Below are positions 26,532 through 35,918 of a DNA stretch of 64,000 nt, in pieces. The position numbers were made by a program, and so were the translations under genes. Origin of the DNA: Macrobrachium rosenbergii (lineage: Eukaryota > Arthropoda > Malacostraca > Decapoda > Palaemonidae); assembly GCF_040412425.1 (NCBI RefSeq), contig NC_089744.1, positions 29,337,501-29,401,500 of the forward strand, read 5' to 3'. The first letter of the stretch is position 1; every line of letters starts with the position of its first letter. The notes beneath the pieces are model-generated. The model worked only from the letters and a program-made list of their open reading frames with translations, ran no database searches and was not told the origin of the DNA.

Positions 26532-26968
26532 TTATATGCAAAGAAGGAACGCAATTTTAGAAACCTGCTGAAATATGTTGTATCCGTTTTTGGGAAAACA
26601 ACTCATGGCGTTATGTACTTGTGTATTGACAGATATGACCACATAAGCTGTTGGAATTCTTACGACTGACTCCGGATATGACATGTACAGCCATGCTTAA
26701 ATGCATAGCCATGTACAGCCATGCTCAAATGTGATGCAACATGATTCTTTTTGTATCGTCCAAAACCTCAGATGCAACGTAAAATGTTGCGTTGCCAGGT
26801 AGTGTTAAACTTTTTTTTTTTATTCCAGTGTCATATATGTTGATGAGTATATGAATTCAAAGCTAACATTATTTTCCTTATGGGTTAGTAGATATGATAT
26901 CTTTTTATCCCCTGATATCATTCGAAATTTACATGAAGTGAATAGGTATACTTTTTTTCACTGCTTAG
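26532..26968. other. Intron-like sequence ending at an acceptor
   Basis: AT-rich, with a small internal duplication (AGCCATG-type, 26690-26735). It ends in CTTTTTTTCACTGCTTAG, the acceptor of the exon that follows. Confidence 0.45.
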
Positions 26969-27073
26969 CTCAAAGCACGGTGTGACAAGCTTGGCAGCGC
27001 GGCCAATGCCAACACGCACAACCTGCTACAGGAAGTGGCCATTATTAACTACCTGGACTGCATAAAACAATAG
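26969..27073 (+). CDS. Terminal coding exon of an unidentified gene
   Basis: This is the best host coding sequence in the window. A pyrimidine tract and TAG (26967-26968) precede 34 codons and a TAG stop (27071-27073). The frame that starts in phase 0 ends ...LLQEVAIINYLDCIKQ and has strongly C/G-biased third positions (AAC, CTG, GTG, GCC, GAC, TGC) in an AT-rich region, the usual mark of a real exon. An AATAAA signal occurs at 27269-27274, about 200 nt past the stop. The residues look like the end of an alpha-helical protein. I do not recognise the family. A second frame is open too (SKHGVTSLAARP...), but its codon use is less gene-like. Upstream exons must lie 5' of here, in or before this window. 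Confidence 0.55.
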   Translation, partial: LKARCDKLGSAANANTHNLLQEVAIINYLDCIKQ

Positions 27074-27084
27074 ACCTAGTAAGC

Positions 27085-27747
27085 TCAAGTCATAACAGAA
27101 TTTTCGAAGTAGAAATATGAAGTACAAATAACTTTTATAGAAATTTGAAGTCTTAAACGATGCTCAAACTGCTCAAATGTTGCACTAATGATGTATGGGG
27201 CTAACGAATCTGAGGTGCAGTCTAGTTGATTAAAGGATTTATTTTTGGAGAATACCTGTTCTTCGAATAATAAAAGAGGATTCTTTAAATTATATACAAA
27301 AGGTATTAATTGATTTAAAGTTAGTAGTATTAATGTCAATTGTCCAAGCCTGTGCGACAGATTTCTTTTTAAACTAACGAAAAATGATTCATAAGGAAAC
27401 CTGAAGTTCACGAATGTGTGGGTAACTTTCACGAATGTGTGGGTAACTTCATAAGCTTTCCCTCCCTCCACGAATTGTAAATATCGAGATGTGAATGTTA
27501 AGAGTATGCAAGTAAAGAAAACTGACACACCTAGGCCTAGAAACAAAACCTTGGCATTGAGAAAAGTGTAATTGCAAAGGCGAATATTTGCTAGTAAGCC
27601 ATTATTTTTGAAGTAGTTTAGAAATGTATCACAAATAATTTTATCCTTATGATAATACAAATCTTCCTGTAACAAATACAGAATAAATATTTTCAAGATC
27701 ATTTCATTTTCTTTACATACTGTAGACCTATGTTCCAGTTGGTTCAT
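27085..27747 (-). CDS. Hypothetical 220-codon open frame antisense to the 3' flank of the terminal exon
   Basis: This is the longest open frame that is not simple sequence. It opens with ATG in a favourable context (GGCGGCAACATGAAC), below a GC-rich patch with GGGTGGGCGTGGCC (about 27780-27795) that could be a promoter element. The product would be hydrophobic in places (VLFLGLGVSVFFTCILLTF, about residues 67-85, membrane-like) and contains a tandem 7-residue duplication from a perfect 21-bp repeat (27408-27449). No known family recognised. Third-position bias is weak and A/T-rich, so this may be chance in AT-rich DNA, or only a first exon. It overlaps the likely 3' untranslated region of the plus-strand gene. 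Confidence 0.25.
   Translation of the reverse strand: MNQLEHRSTVCKENEMILKIFILYLLQEDLYYHKDKIICDTFLNYFKNNGLLANIRLCNYTFLNAKVLFLGLGVSVFFTCILLTFTSRYLQFVEGGKAYEVTHTFVKVTHTFVNFRFPYESFFVSLKRNLSHRLGQLTLILLTLNQLIPFVYNLKNPLLLFEEQVFSKNKSFNQLDCTSDSLAPYIISATFEQFEHRLRLQISIKVICTSYFYFENSVMT
27408..27449. repeat. 21-bp perfect tandem duplication
   Basis: Two identical 21-bp units (TCACGAATGTGTGGGTAACTT). The length is a multiple of three, so it keeps the antisense frame open. Confidence 0.95.
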
Positions 27748-27979
27748 GTTGCCGCCACTCTAATAGTTACGACACACAGGCCACGCCCACCCGTTGATAT
27801 CGGTGGATGCGTTTTAGCTACAGTGATCATTGCGTATTTATTCCTTTATCTTTTTTATCAGCATTGGGGCGTAAAAATAATCAGGTAGGACTGCTTAAAA
27901 TTTTATGACTGCAATCAAAGCTAATATCTTGTTTTTATGAAAACTGTTTATGATTTTTCTTATGTTAACATTTGAACCT

Positions 27980-28281
27980 AGAATACAATTCAGGCCGGAG
28001 GCCAAGCGCTGGGACCTATGAGGTCATTCAGCGCTGAAAGGAAAATTAAGAGTAGAGGTTTAAAAGGTGTAACAGGAGGAAAACCTCGCAGTTGCACTGT
28101 TACACATTGTTAGAAGAGGGTGGAAAGTAAGATGGAAGAAACAATATGAATGGAGGTACAGTAAAAGGAATGGTATGTGTTACAGCTAGGGACCGAAGGA
28201 ACGCTGCATAGACCCTTAAGTAATGCCTACAATGCACCGCGTGAGGTGCGCTGACAGCACTACCCCCCTCTACGGGGAACA
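27980..28281 (-). mobile_element. Family A SINE-like element, copy 6 (minus strand)
   Basis: Reverse-orientation, near full-length copy from GGCCGGAGGCCAAGCGCTGGG to the GTGCACC-type hairpin and a terminal CCCCCTCTACGGGG. Confidence 0.8.
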
Positions 28282-31062
28282 TTTGAACCCAGGCTTAATA
28301 AAGACCTTTTTTGTGGAACGCATCGGCGTTGCGTGAATGAAAGTTACGGAAATGTTTCGTCACTGGTTTTCCGAAATTCGGCTACACATAATATTTTCTT
28401 ACAGTTTTCATTTAATTGACGAACTTCACTCTTATGAAACATATTATGGACTTATTTGTAAAATAATCATGTTTTCGCATTGAAATAAGAAATAGATATG
28501 AAGCATGTTAGGTTACCACATAGAGAAATTTGAACGAAATCCTGTGCAGTCATGTAGCACCACTTGTGAATATGGTGAGTAATGGTCCGGATGTACGAAA
28601 CTGCAACTTTGGAAACCAGTGCCAGGATATTTGTAAAACTGAAGTACAGTTGCTGTTGAGACGAAAGACTTTTTGATCGATCCAGTCAAGGAAATGGTTG
28701 ACAAGCATTAAAACAACCATTTGTTTTATTATTGAGCTCCTTCGCCTTCGTCATGAACCCTTGAAAATTTCCTGACGTACCATTCTGTCTTGAGTGGAAT
28801 TGTGTTTAATCATTTAGAAATCTTCTCTAGGTACCATTTTCCTTTGGCACCGTATAATGTTTCTTGCTTTGTACTCTTAAGGCAGTATGAACCGCTAGTA
28901 TAAGCTTGGGCGAGAAGGAAGAGTGACTAAGGACTATTACGATGACGGCAGGACTTTCCTTCCTTCTCGACGCTGTAGTGGGTTAACACTGAACTCGGTC
29001 TTCAATCCAGGATATGGCTGTAATCACAATTCGAAAGCCGCGTAGGTTTGTCATGGCGATAGCTAGGACTGTTGATTGAGGGAGGAGAGAAGTACCTCAT
29101 CATCCTTCGCACACTGGAACGCAAAGTGGTGATTGCTGGCCCTCTTTAGATGAAATTATCAGTTTCCCATAATTAACAGTCTGTGGGACTTGCAACCAAA
29201 TGCCGTAGTATTGCAGATACGGTTATTCAGAGATAAAATAATTATCTTAGGAAAAACATAAGCAGGAATAGATTTTTAAAGCCTGGCAGCAGAGGAAAGT
29301 GAATAGTGGGCTGATTTATTTAATCCAAGAGTTAATGATTCCCACGAATGATGGGTGGGAAGAGGTGGTCTTATGGGATTTACTTGGCTGGCTGGTAAGA
29401 GGAGGAACTCCCCATTTGAACTCGAAGGAACAGTGACTGAAATGGTACTTGTAGAAGAGGGACAGAGAAGCAGCGTCGAAGTAGGATCGAGAGAAACAGA
29501 CAGGACAGAATCATTGTTCAGAGGAATTTCTGTCTGATTCAATCCTGTCCGGGAAGGATACAGAAGAAGGAGATGATCCCACGTAGTAGATCGTATTCCA
29601 AACTGGAGCCTAATAATAAAGTAGTCATCTACAGTAAAACCGTTGATAATCTCTCCTGCAGTCTGTTCCCCAAAGAAACAACTAACACAAACACGATATC
29701 GCCATTATTATTACGCAGTTGTGCACGTGCAATAAACGTTGCAGTGATAACCATGGTCGCATTTTATTGGGTGTTGAAAAATGTAATTTAACTCAGCCTT
29801 TCATATGATGGTCATTAATTATCATTGGTCATTAATTATCATTATAGTATGCCATTAAATACGGAGGGGTCCGGCTAGTAAATACTCTTTGAACTCCGTC
29901 ACATTCATGGACAATTTATTGGAAGCTATTATTGTCAATAACATTAATTATGAGTCTTGTAACGAGTGCTCCGCTCTCCCGCGCGACATTTTCCTGCTGT
30001 CTTGTTCTGTTGGGCCCTTTTATGTGTCTAGTCCAGAGCGCTGAATCGTTATTGTAATTACTTTATTACCTAGTTGCTGTTAATGCTGCTCCGTTTTTCT
30101 GTACTTGTTGCTGTTGTTGTTTGGTGTCTTTCATATGAGAGAAAGTCACGAAGTATTTTGTCTTCCACACTACGTAAGTATGTGTATGAACTGAATGGTT
30201 TTATCGAACACCGGTGCGCATGGTGTGCAGACAACTTGGTCGCCTCAGCAGAATCGAATGGTTGCCCTCGTAACTCTCCCAAAGGAGAGAGAGTCTCACA
30301 TGACGACTTTGGCATCCACGGGTCTAGATGAGTCTTACGTCTAAAGACATACTGTAAGTGTAACTGCAGTCTATAGACAATCCATCTGACGTCAGGCTTG
30401 TAACTCCTTTTCCTGGGCGGCCGTCGGCTGGGATAATTGGACCAGGCCCTCTTATGGGAAAGAGGGCCATTATGTCTGTTATTGCTGCTGCATAATTCAT
30501 GTGGAGGCCTGGCGTTTATTACCTTTATCATTGCATCTGGAATTTCGAGGAGTGAGAATCTAGGCCTTTATCGTGGGCCTGGGAATTCTGTGTTGGCCGT
30601 CGTCATTCTGAATTATTGAATTCGGCTTGAACTGACGGGGCGGTAAGTCACTTGAGATAAATTCGTTGCTGATGTATTGTTGCGTATATTGTTAAGCAAC
30701 AGCAATATCCTATATTGTGTATACTCAGAGAATTTGAATGTGTATTGATGCTCAGTAAAGCTCCGTCGATTTGGTGGGAACCCTTGCCACATTTTAAGTT
30801 GTACTAATAGTAAATATTTTAAATTGCACGATTGACTCGTAGAGGTTTTGTCATCATATTTGAGGGTTTTTCTATTTACCTTTTTCCCTTTTCCCGCTTT
30901 CAATTTTGTGCTGCATTTTGGTCTGTGCAAGAAGAGTTTCCAAGCTGCGAGAGATGGAGTTACTGTCCTCATCCCGTGAATGTAATAGCGTCATATGACA
31001 GCGCTGAATGCAAAGAGACTTTCCTTCACTGAGCTCATAGGTTACTTCTTAAACAGATTGCT

Positions 31063-31064
<2 letters not shown>
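28282..31064. other. Long unique-looking stretch, no gene called
   Basis: No dispersed element recognised. An 18-bp duplication (GGTCATTAATTATCATT) lies near 29811-29845. GC-richer sub-regions at 28880-29130, 29380-29560 and 30180-30620 have open frames of 60-153 codons on both strands, but no domain or convincing splice-site pair that I can name. Confidence 0.35.

Positions 31065-31124
<60 letters not shown>
31065..31124. repeat. (CT)n microsatellite
   Basis: About 60 bp of CT. Confidence 0.97.
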
Positions 31125-31126
<2 letters not shown>

Positions 31127-31418
31127 TTTTCCTTTGTGTATTGCTAAGGCGGGATCGTACCATTTCTTTTATGGAGGTAAGGAAAGCACCTCCCCACCCC
31201 CATTTCTTTAAAGCTGTCATGCGGAATTTGCGGAACACTCCTTTTTGCTTTTATAGTTCAGCGTTGCTTTATCATCATCTGCTTCTCCCTGTTTCTGAAT
31301 CGCGAGCATTTTCCAAGCGGTGTATTGCGTTGAATGCTGAAGGGAGAATTCCTTGTATTTTCTTTTCTGTTCAGGTATGGAAATGGTGTGGGTTCGTGAT
31401 GTAAAGTGAACTCAAATA

Positions 31419-31421
<3 letters not shown>

Positions 31422-31467
<46 letters not shown>
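31422..31467. repeat. (CT)n microsatellite
   Basis: About 46 bp of CT. Confidence 0.97.
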
Positions 31468-31470
<3 letters not shown>

Positions 31471-31536
31471 TCTGCGGAAAATTTACAAACATATATGTAC
31501 ATATGCAAATAAAATGTGTATGTAGGCTATATATAA

Positions 31537-31539
<3 letters not shown>

Positions 31540-31594
<55 letters not shown>

Positions 31595-31664
31595 AATATA
31601 CATATATATACATACATACATACATATATATACATACATACATACATACATACATACATACATA
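31540..31664. repeat. (TA)n and (CATA)n compound microsatellite
   Basis: TA to about 31591, then CATA/TACA tetranucleotide runs (31606-31664). A C-run and A-run follow at 31720-31740. Confidence 0.95.
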
Positions 31665-31856
31665 CCATTGAACATCTGTGGTGCAAGCAGTCACTTAGCT
31701 CCCACTCTCCCTCCTTTCCCCCCCCCAAAAAAAAAAAAAATTCCGAAACCTAGTTAGGGTTCATATAGTGACAAACGGGAGTATCTAGTAAATGAACGTC
31801 TTTTGATTCTTGCAGTTAGGAGCCATGTACGTGGACACACCGAACCAAGCGTGATA

Positions 31857-31940
31857 TTAATTGTCAGAATGGGCGGACGAGACCAATATGGTAGTAAATT
31901 AATTGTCAGAATGGGCGGACGAGACCAATATGGTAGTAAA
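31857..31940. repeat. 42-bp perfect tandem duplication
   Basis: Two identical 42-bp units (31857-31898 and 31899-31940), GC-richer than the neighbourhood. The unit is 14 codons long and reads LIVRMGGRDQYGSK twice in an 86-codon plus-strand open frame. An acceptor-like TTGATTCTTGCAG precedes it at 31815. Not enough to call an exon. Confidence 0.95.
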
Positions 31941-32367
31941 GGTCCAGTACCTTTAATGAGAAGAAACTTGACCACATTTGACATTATAGCTCGTAATTTT
32001 ACGAAAGCAGGTAGAACAGTTTATTTGAACCATTGTGCATTCTTCAAGATAAAGCTAGATTAACATTTAGTATCAGTTATTCTAAATTGAAGACAGTTCC
32101 GAAAGTAAGCCAGGATGTCTTGCAAATTTTCCCTGTCGTCATCTTGAACCCGGGAGATATTATATCCAAGTTGCATTCAGCATTTGTATCAAGATTCGAA
32201 CCGGGAGCTTTAATGGTTAAAGAGAACATGTCAGACTACAGTCAAGTTGATGACCGAATCAAATGATATAGATTTATGGAGTGGTTCCCCTGAAAAAAAA
32301 AAAAAACGATTTGTTGTCGAATCGTAAGATATGTGCAATTTCGTGAAAATGACGTTGGAATGTTGAA

Positions 32368-32682
32368 ATATAAAATTTAGACCAAAAGCCATGCACTGGG
32401 ATTATGGGGTCGTTCAGCGCTGAAAGGGAAATAGAGTAAAGGAAGGTTTAGAGGTGTAACAGGAGGAAAACCTCACAGTTATACTATGAAACATTATTTC
32501 ATTATTAGGAGAGGCGGAAAGTAAGATGAATGAGAATATGAGGTCCATTAAAACTAATGAAAGTGGTTGCAGCTAGGGGCAGAAAGGACGCTGCACAGAA
32601 CTTTTAAGTAATGCTTACAGTGCACCGCGTGAGGTGCACATATGGCACTGCTTCCCCCCCCCCCCCTTATACGGGGAAGTGG
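32368..32682 (-). mobile_element. Family A SINE-like element, copy 7 (minus strand)
   Basis: Reverse copy with all landmarks. The terminal C-run (32656-32667) corresponds to the G-run at the head of other copies. Confidence 0.8.
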
Positions 32683-32788
32683 ACGGAACCACCCAGCAAA
32701 TGCACAGTATATTCCCACCCCTTTTGCTCCCACGTTGCTCGCAAAGATGAAATATATGCAAATTGAGACGAGGAGGCATCGTCTTTTT

Positions 32789-32820
32789 GTTTTGTTTTGT
32801 TTTGTTTTGTTTTGTTGGTA

Positions 32821-32884
<64 letters not shown>
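32789..32884. repeat. (TTTTG)n and (CA)n microsatellites
   Basis: Five TTTTG units (about 32791-32816), then about 63 bp of CA (32822-32884). Confidence 0.97.
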
Positions 32885-32886
<2 letters not shown>

Positions 32887-33074
32887 CTGCAGAAGGAGAA
32901 GTTGACGCATGATGTTATTGGAGAGAGAGAGAATTTCTGTCTGCTTATGTGACGGCCCTGAGGGACGTTTGATCCTCTGCCAAGCTGCAAAGGAAGACTC
33001 AAATCGGAATATTGTGAATCGGTGTCCCATCTTTACGAAAAAAGGAACACGGAACCTCATTCAATATTCTTTTT

Positions 33075-33383
33075 ATTCCGTATGGGGTTAGTGCTGTCAG
33101 TGCACCTCACGTGGCGCACATAGGCATTACTTAAGGTTCTTTGCAATGTCCCGTCGACCCGTAGCTGCAACCCTTTTCATTCCATTTACTGTACCCCCAT
33201 TCATATTATTTTTCTTCCATCTTGCTATCCACCCTTTCCTAACATTTGATTCATGATGCAACTGCGAGATTTTCTCTTGTTACACCTTTCAAACCCTTTT
33301 ATTGCCAATTTCGCTTTCAGCGCTAAACCTCATAGGTCCCAGTTTGTGGCCTTTGGTCTAAATTGTATTCCATTCCAGTATTC
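33075..33383 (+). mobile_element. Family A SINE-like element, copy 8
   Basis: Near full length. The core has a small deletion (CAGCGCTAAACCTCATAGG instead of CAGCGCTGAATGACCTCATAGG). Ends in TTGTATTCCATTCCAG, the ATTCC-type tail. Confidence 0.8.
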
Positions 33384-33805
33384 TTCTTTTTTCCATGTTG
33401 TATTTCACAGATTAATCTTGGAGAGCTTTGAGACGTTGAATAGGTTGTAGATTGGATGTAATTATTTTTCATTCCCTGTTATTTTTTTAATTTACGTAGC
33501 TTGTCATACAAGTAAAATTATGGATGGAAGCAATTGCCTGCAGTATTTTGGATAAATATTCAAGGGGGACTTCTGCTGACCCATTTCATTCTTTTTGTCT
33601 AAGCACAATGTTGTTTGTGTTGTAACATAAAAACTCGTGCGAGACGTGAGCAGTTAGTTTGTAGGAGTATAAATCAGTCTTACGGATAAAAAACAAAAAC
33701 AAAAAATCTCAGCATAAGATGTACTACAGTCTTGCCTGTTATGCGATCCTGTATATATGTGTGTATGTACATATGTATGTACATATGTATGTATATATAC
33801 ATACG

Positions 33806-33814
<9 letters not shown>
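33384..33814. other. No gene seen
   Basis: AT-rich. Ends in GT/CATG-rich simple sequence leading into the TA tract. Confidence 0.4.

Positions 33815-33895
<81 letters not shown>
33815..33895. repeat. (TA)n microsatellite
   Basis: About 78 bp of TA. Left flank of the inverted repeat at 33896. Confidence 0.97.
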
Positions 33896-33897
<2 letters not shown>

Positions 33898-34225
33898 AGC
33901 CCATAAAAATGCCAAAAGGTAGAAAGTTAATGGTATATAATTCGAAATAACTGTCTCCCTCGACAGGCAAGTAATGAATGAAATAAGAGTTACAGATAGG
34001 CGGTATTTATACCAAGAGTTCCAGAATCTTCCTCCATCCAGCGATTAAGAAGACTAAGGAGAAGCTGTCATCTGGAGTGAGGTCACGGCTGACCTATGCA
34101 ACTCTTGGTATAAATACCGCCTTTCTGTAACTCTTATTTCATTCATTACTTGCCTGTCGGGGGAGACAGTTGTCTCTGAAATATATAGAATTAACTTTCT
34201 ACCTTCTGGCGTTTTTATGGGCTCC
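33896..34225. mobile_element. Inverted-repeat remnant of a Penelope-like element end
   Basis: Arms 33896-34020 and 34101-34225 are reverse complements over about 122 bp at roughly 90% identity, with an 80-bp spacer. Outer ends read GAGCCCATAAAAA(C/T)GCC, and an inner block reads GGTATTTATACCAAGAGTT. The right arm plus spacer matches the terminal ~210 bp of the Penelope-like element at 41134-42445, including the GCTTCTCCTTAGTCTTCTTAATCGCTGG-type block. It is thus a 5'-truncated copy with an inverted terminal repeat, an arrangement known for Penelope-like elements. (TA)n lies on the left, TA again from 34284. Confidence 0.7.
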
Positions 34226-34280
34226 TTTTATTAGATGGAATTCTGTTGTAAAAATATTTCACGGTCATATATATATACAT

Positions 34281-34283
<3 letters not shown>

Positions 34284-34335
<52 letters not shown>
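34284..34335. repeat. (TA)n microsatellite
   Basis: About 50 bp of TA separating two inverted-repeat elements. Confidence 0.96.
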
Positions 34336-34338
<3 letters not shown>

Positions 34339-34378
34339 GGTAGGTAGAATCTACTGGTCAGTTTTACGAGATACATAT

Positions 34379-34628
34379 GTAATTGAAATAGCCACAATGC
34401 CCTCTTAACTTTCTCGAATTCTTCGCGCCTTTTTGGATACGCGTGTCACTACAAAGCCTTAAGACCCAAGTGCAAAAAATATGAAGAAATTCTGATGCCC
34501 GGTAGCGGGAAACGAACCAGGTCCACTAATCAGAACGAGGTACTATTGTCCTTCTCGTGACAAGCGTATCCAAACAAGCGCGAAGAATTCGAGTGTGTTA
34601 AGAGGGCATTGTGGCTATTACAATTACA
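34379..34628. mobile_element. Foldback element with ~72-bp arms and a possible tRNA-like loop
   Basis: Arms 34379-34449 and 34556-34628 are reverse complements with few mismatches (GCCACAATGCCCTCTTAA, CGAATTCTTCGCGC, GGATACGC blocks). The ~106-nt loop, read on the minus strand, contains GGTTCGTTTCCC (34507-34518 on plus), close to a pol III box B, but only a poor box A at the expected distance. (TA)n flanks both sides after short CA/TAGG simple sequence. No coding capacity. Confidence 0.7.
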
Positions 34629-34634
34629 CATACA

Positions 34635-34647
34635 CACACACACACAC

Positions 34648-34720
<73 letters not shown>
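34635..34720. repeat. (CA)n(TA)n microsatellite
   Basis: Short CA run, then about 62 bp of TA. Confidence 0.96.
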
Positions 34721-34722
<2 letters not shown>

Positions 34723-34913
34723 CATGAAGCTACAAATGTCAAATGCTTAATATCAAATTCACGCTACGCCGGGAGTACCAGTCCATTTATCACTTACAGA
34801 TTCCCCTTCGGTGATAATTCCCCATCGGGGATATTCCGAGGTAGCGTGAATTTAATATTAAGCGACATTTGTAGCTTCATGATTGTATATAAATCACGGT
34901 GTGATAAAAAAAT

Positions 34914-34916
<3 letters not shown>
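34720..34916 (+). mobile_element. Foldback element E2 (family E)
   Basis: Arms 34720-34766 and 34841-34883 are reverse complements (ATCATGAAGCTACAAATGTC end and CACGCTAC inner end). The centre holds ATTCCCCTTCGGTGATAATTCC, and the right end GTATATAAATCACGG...GTGATAAAA matches E1. Compared with E1, the tRNA-like centre is missing. (TA)n immediately on both sides. Confidence 0.75.

Positions 34917-34917
<1 letters not shown>

Positions 34918-34999
<82 letters not shown>
34918..34999. repeat. (TA)n microsatellite
   Basis: About 82 bp of TA. Confidence 0.97.
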
Positions 35000-35001
<2 letters not shown>

Positions 35002-35656
35002 CACATGCTTACATATATAGATGTGTTAATTGCCCTGTCAAGCTTGTGTGGTTGTCTTTATGTATGGGTATGTTTAAAAGAGTTCTGTGAAGCGATATTG
35101 TTATTACTCAAAACAATGATTTTCCTTTTTTTCTGTAATTTGAGAGTACATAGCTACGACATTGGTTGTACGGTAAGAGGCACGATGTTAGCAATGAAAG
35201 TTCGAAAGCATCACCTATGTTAGTGAGGTCTCCCTCTCCCCCTTCTCTTTCCTCTTTTCGAAAAAAGAAGGTACTTGAAGTAACCCTGTGGATTGTTTTA
35301 TTTGTTTTACTACCTCGAATGTATTTCGAGTTCACTTGGGTCGCAACATTTTCATATATCTAATTTAAAAAAAAATTAAAACATTGAATTGTTTTTAGGT
35401 ACATTTACCCTATGAACGGTTTCAACATATAAAACTGTTAGTTATTCTGTTTTTGTTGTCACGGATGACACGTGATTTTTCCATAAAATGCTGAAATCCA
35501 AGATCAAGTTTACGAAATTTCCTCCGAGAATTTTAATAAAAAAATTACATTTTTCAGTGCACAATACTTGATATTGACGAACTGTAGACACAGTTTGATA
35601 TACTATTTTTACAATTCAGAGGTGACTCAGAATACCCAGATACTGCTGTAGAATCT
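35000..35656. other. No gene seen
   Basis: AT-rich. Ends in ACTGCTGTAGAATCT (35642-35656), one copy of the direct repeat near the inverted repeat that follows. Confidence 0.4.
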
Positions 35657-35903
35657 GTGGTGCATCACTATATTGTGATCAAAAATAATGAGTAAAAAAA
35701 CCACAATAATGTAATTGATAAACTGTATTTTTCAAGATACAAAAAAATACAAAAAATGGGATAGAAACAAGGGAGCTTTCAGTTGGCTGAAGAGGACCGT
35801 TGCGCAAACGGTCGAAAGCTCCCTTGTTTTTATCCCCTTTTTTGTATTTTTTTGTATCTGAAAAATACAGTTTATCAATTACATTATTGTGGCTTTTTTA
35901 CTC
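35657..35903. mobile_element. Inverted-repeat insertion with 15-bp flanking direct repeat
   Basis: Arms 35690-35780 and 35814-35903 are about 90 bp and nearly perfect reverse complements (GAGTAAAAAAACCACAATAA outer end, GGGAGCTTTC inner end). The 33-nt loop itself contains GACCGTT/AACGGTC. ACTGCTGTAGAATCT occurs at 35642-35656 and again at 35904-35918, consistent with a target-site duplication around a 247-bp insertion whose left 33 nt lie outside the hairpin. Not embedded in (TA)n, unlike the others. No family recognised. Confidence 0.75.
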
Positions 35904-35918
35904 ACTGCTGTAGAATCT

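Noticed and set aside
28911..28973. Inverted repeat GCGAGAAGGAAG / CTTCCTTCTCG
   Set aside because: Short arms in purine- and pyrimidine-rich sequence, a likely chance match.
33896..34225. Hammerhead ribozyme in the Penelope terminal repeat
   Set aside because: Such ribozymes are known in some Penelope-like elements, so I looked for the CUGAUGA and GAAA core at ribozyme spacing here and at 41134-41400. It was not found.
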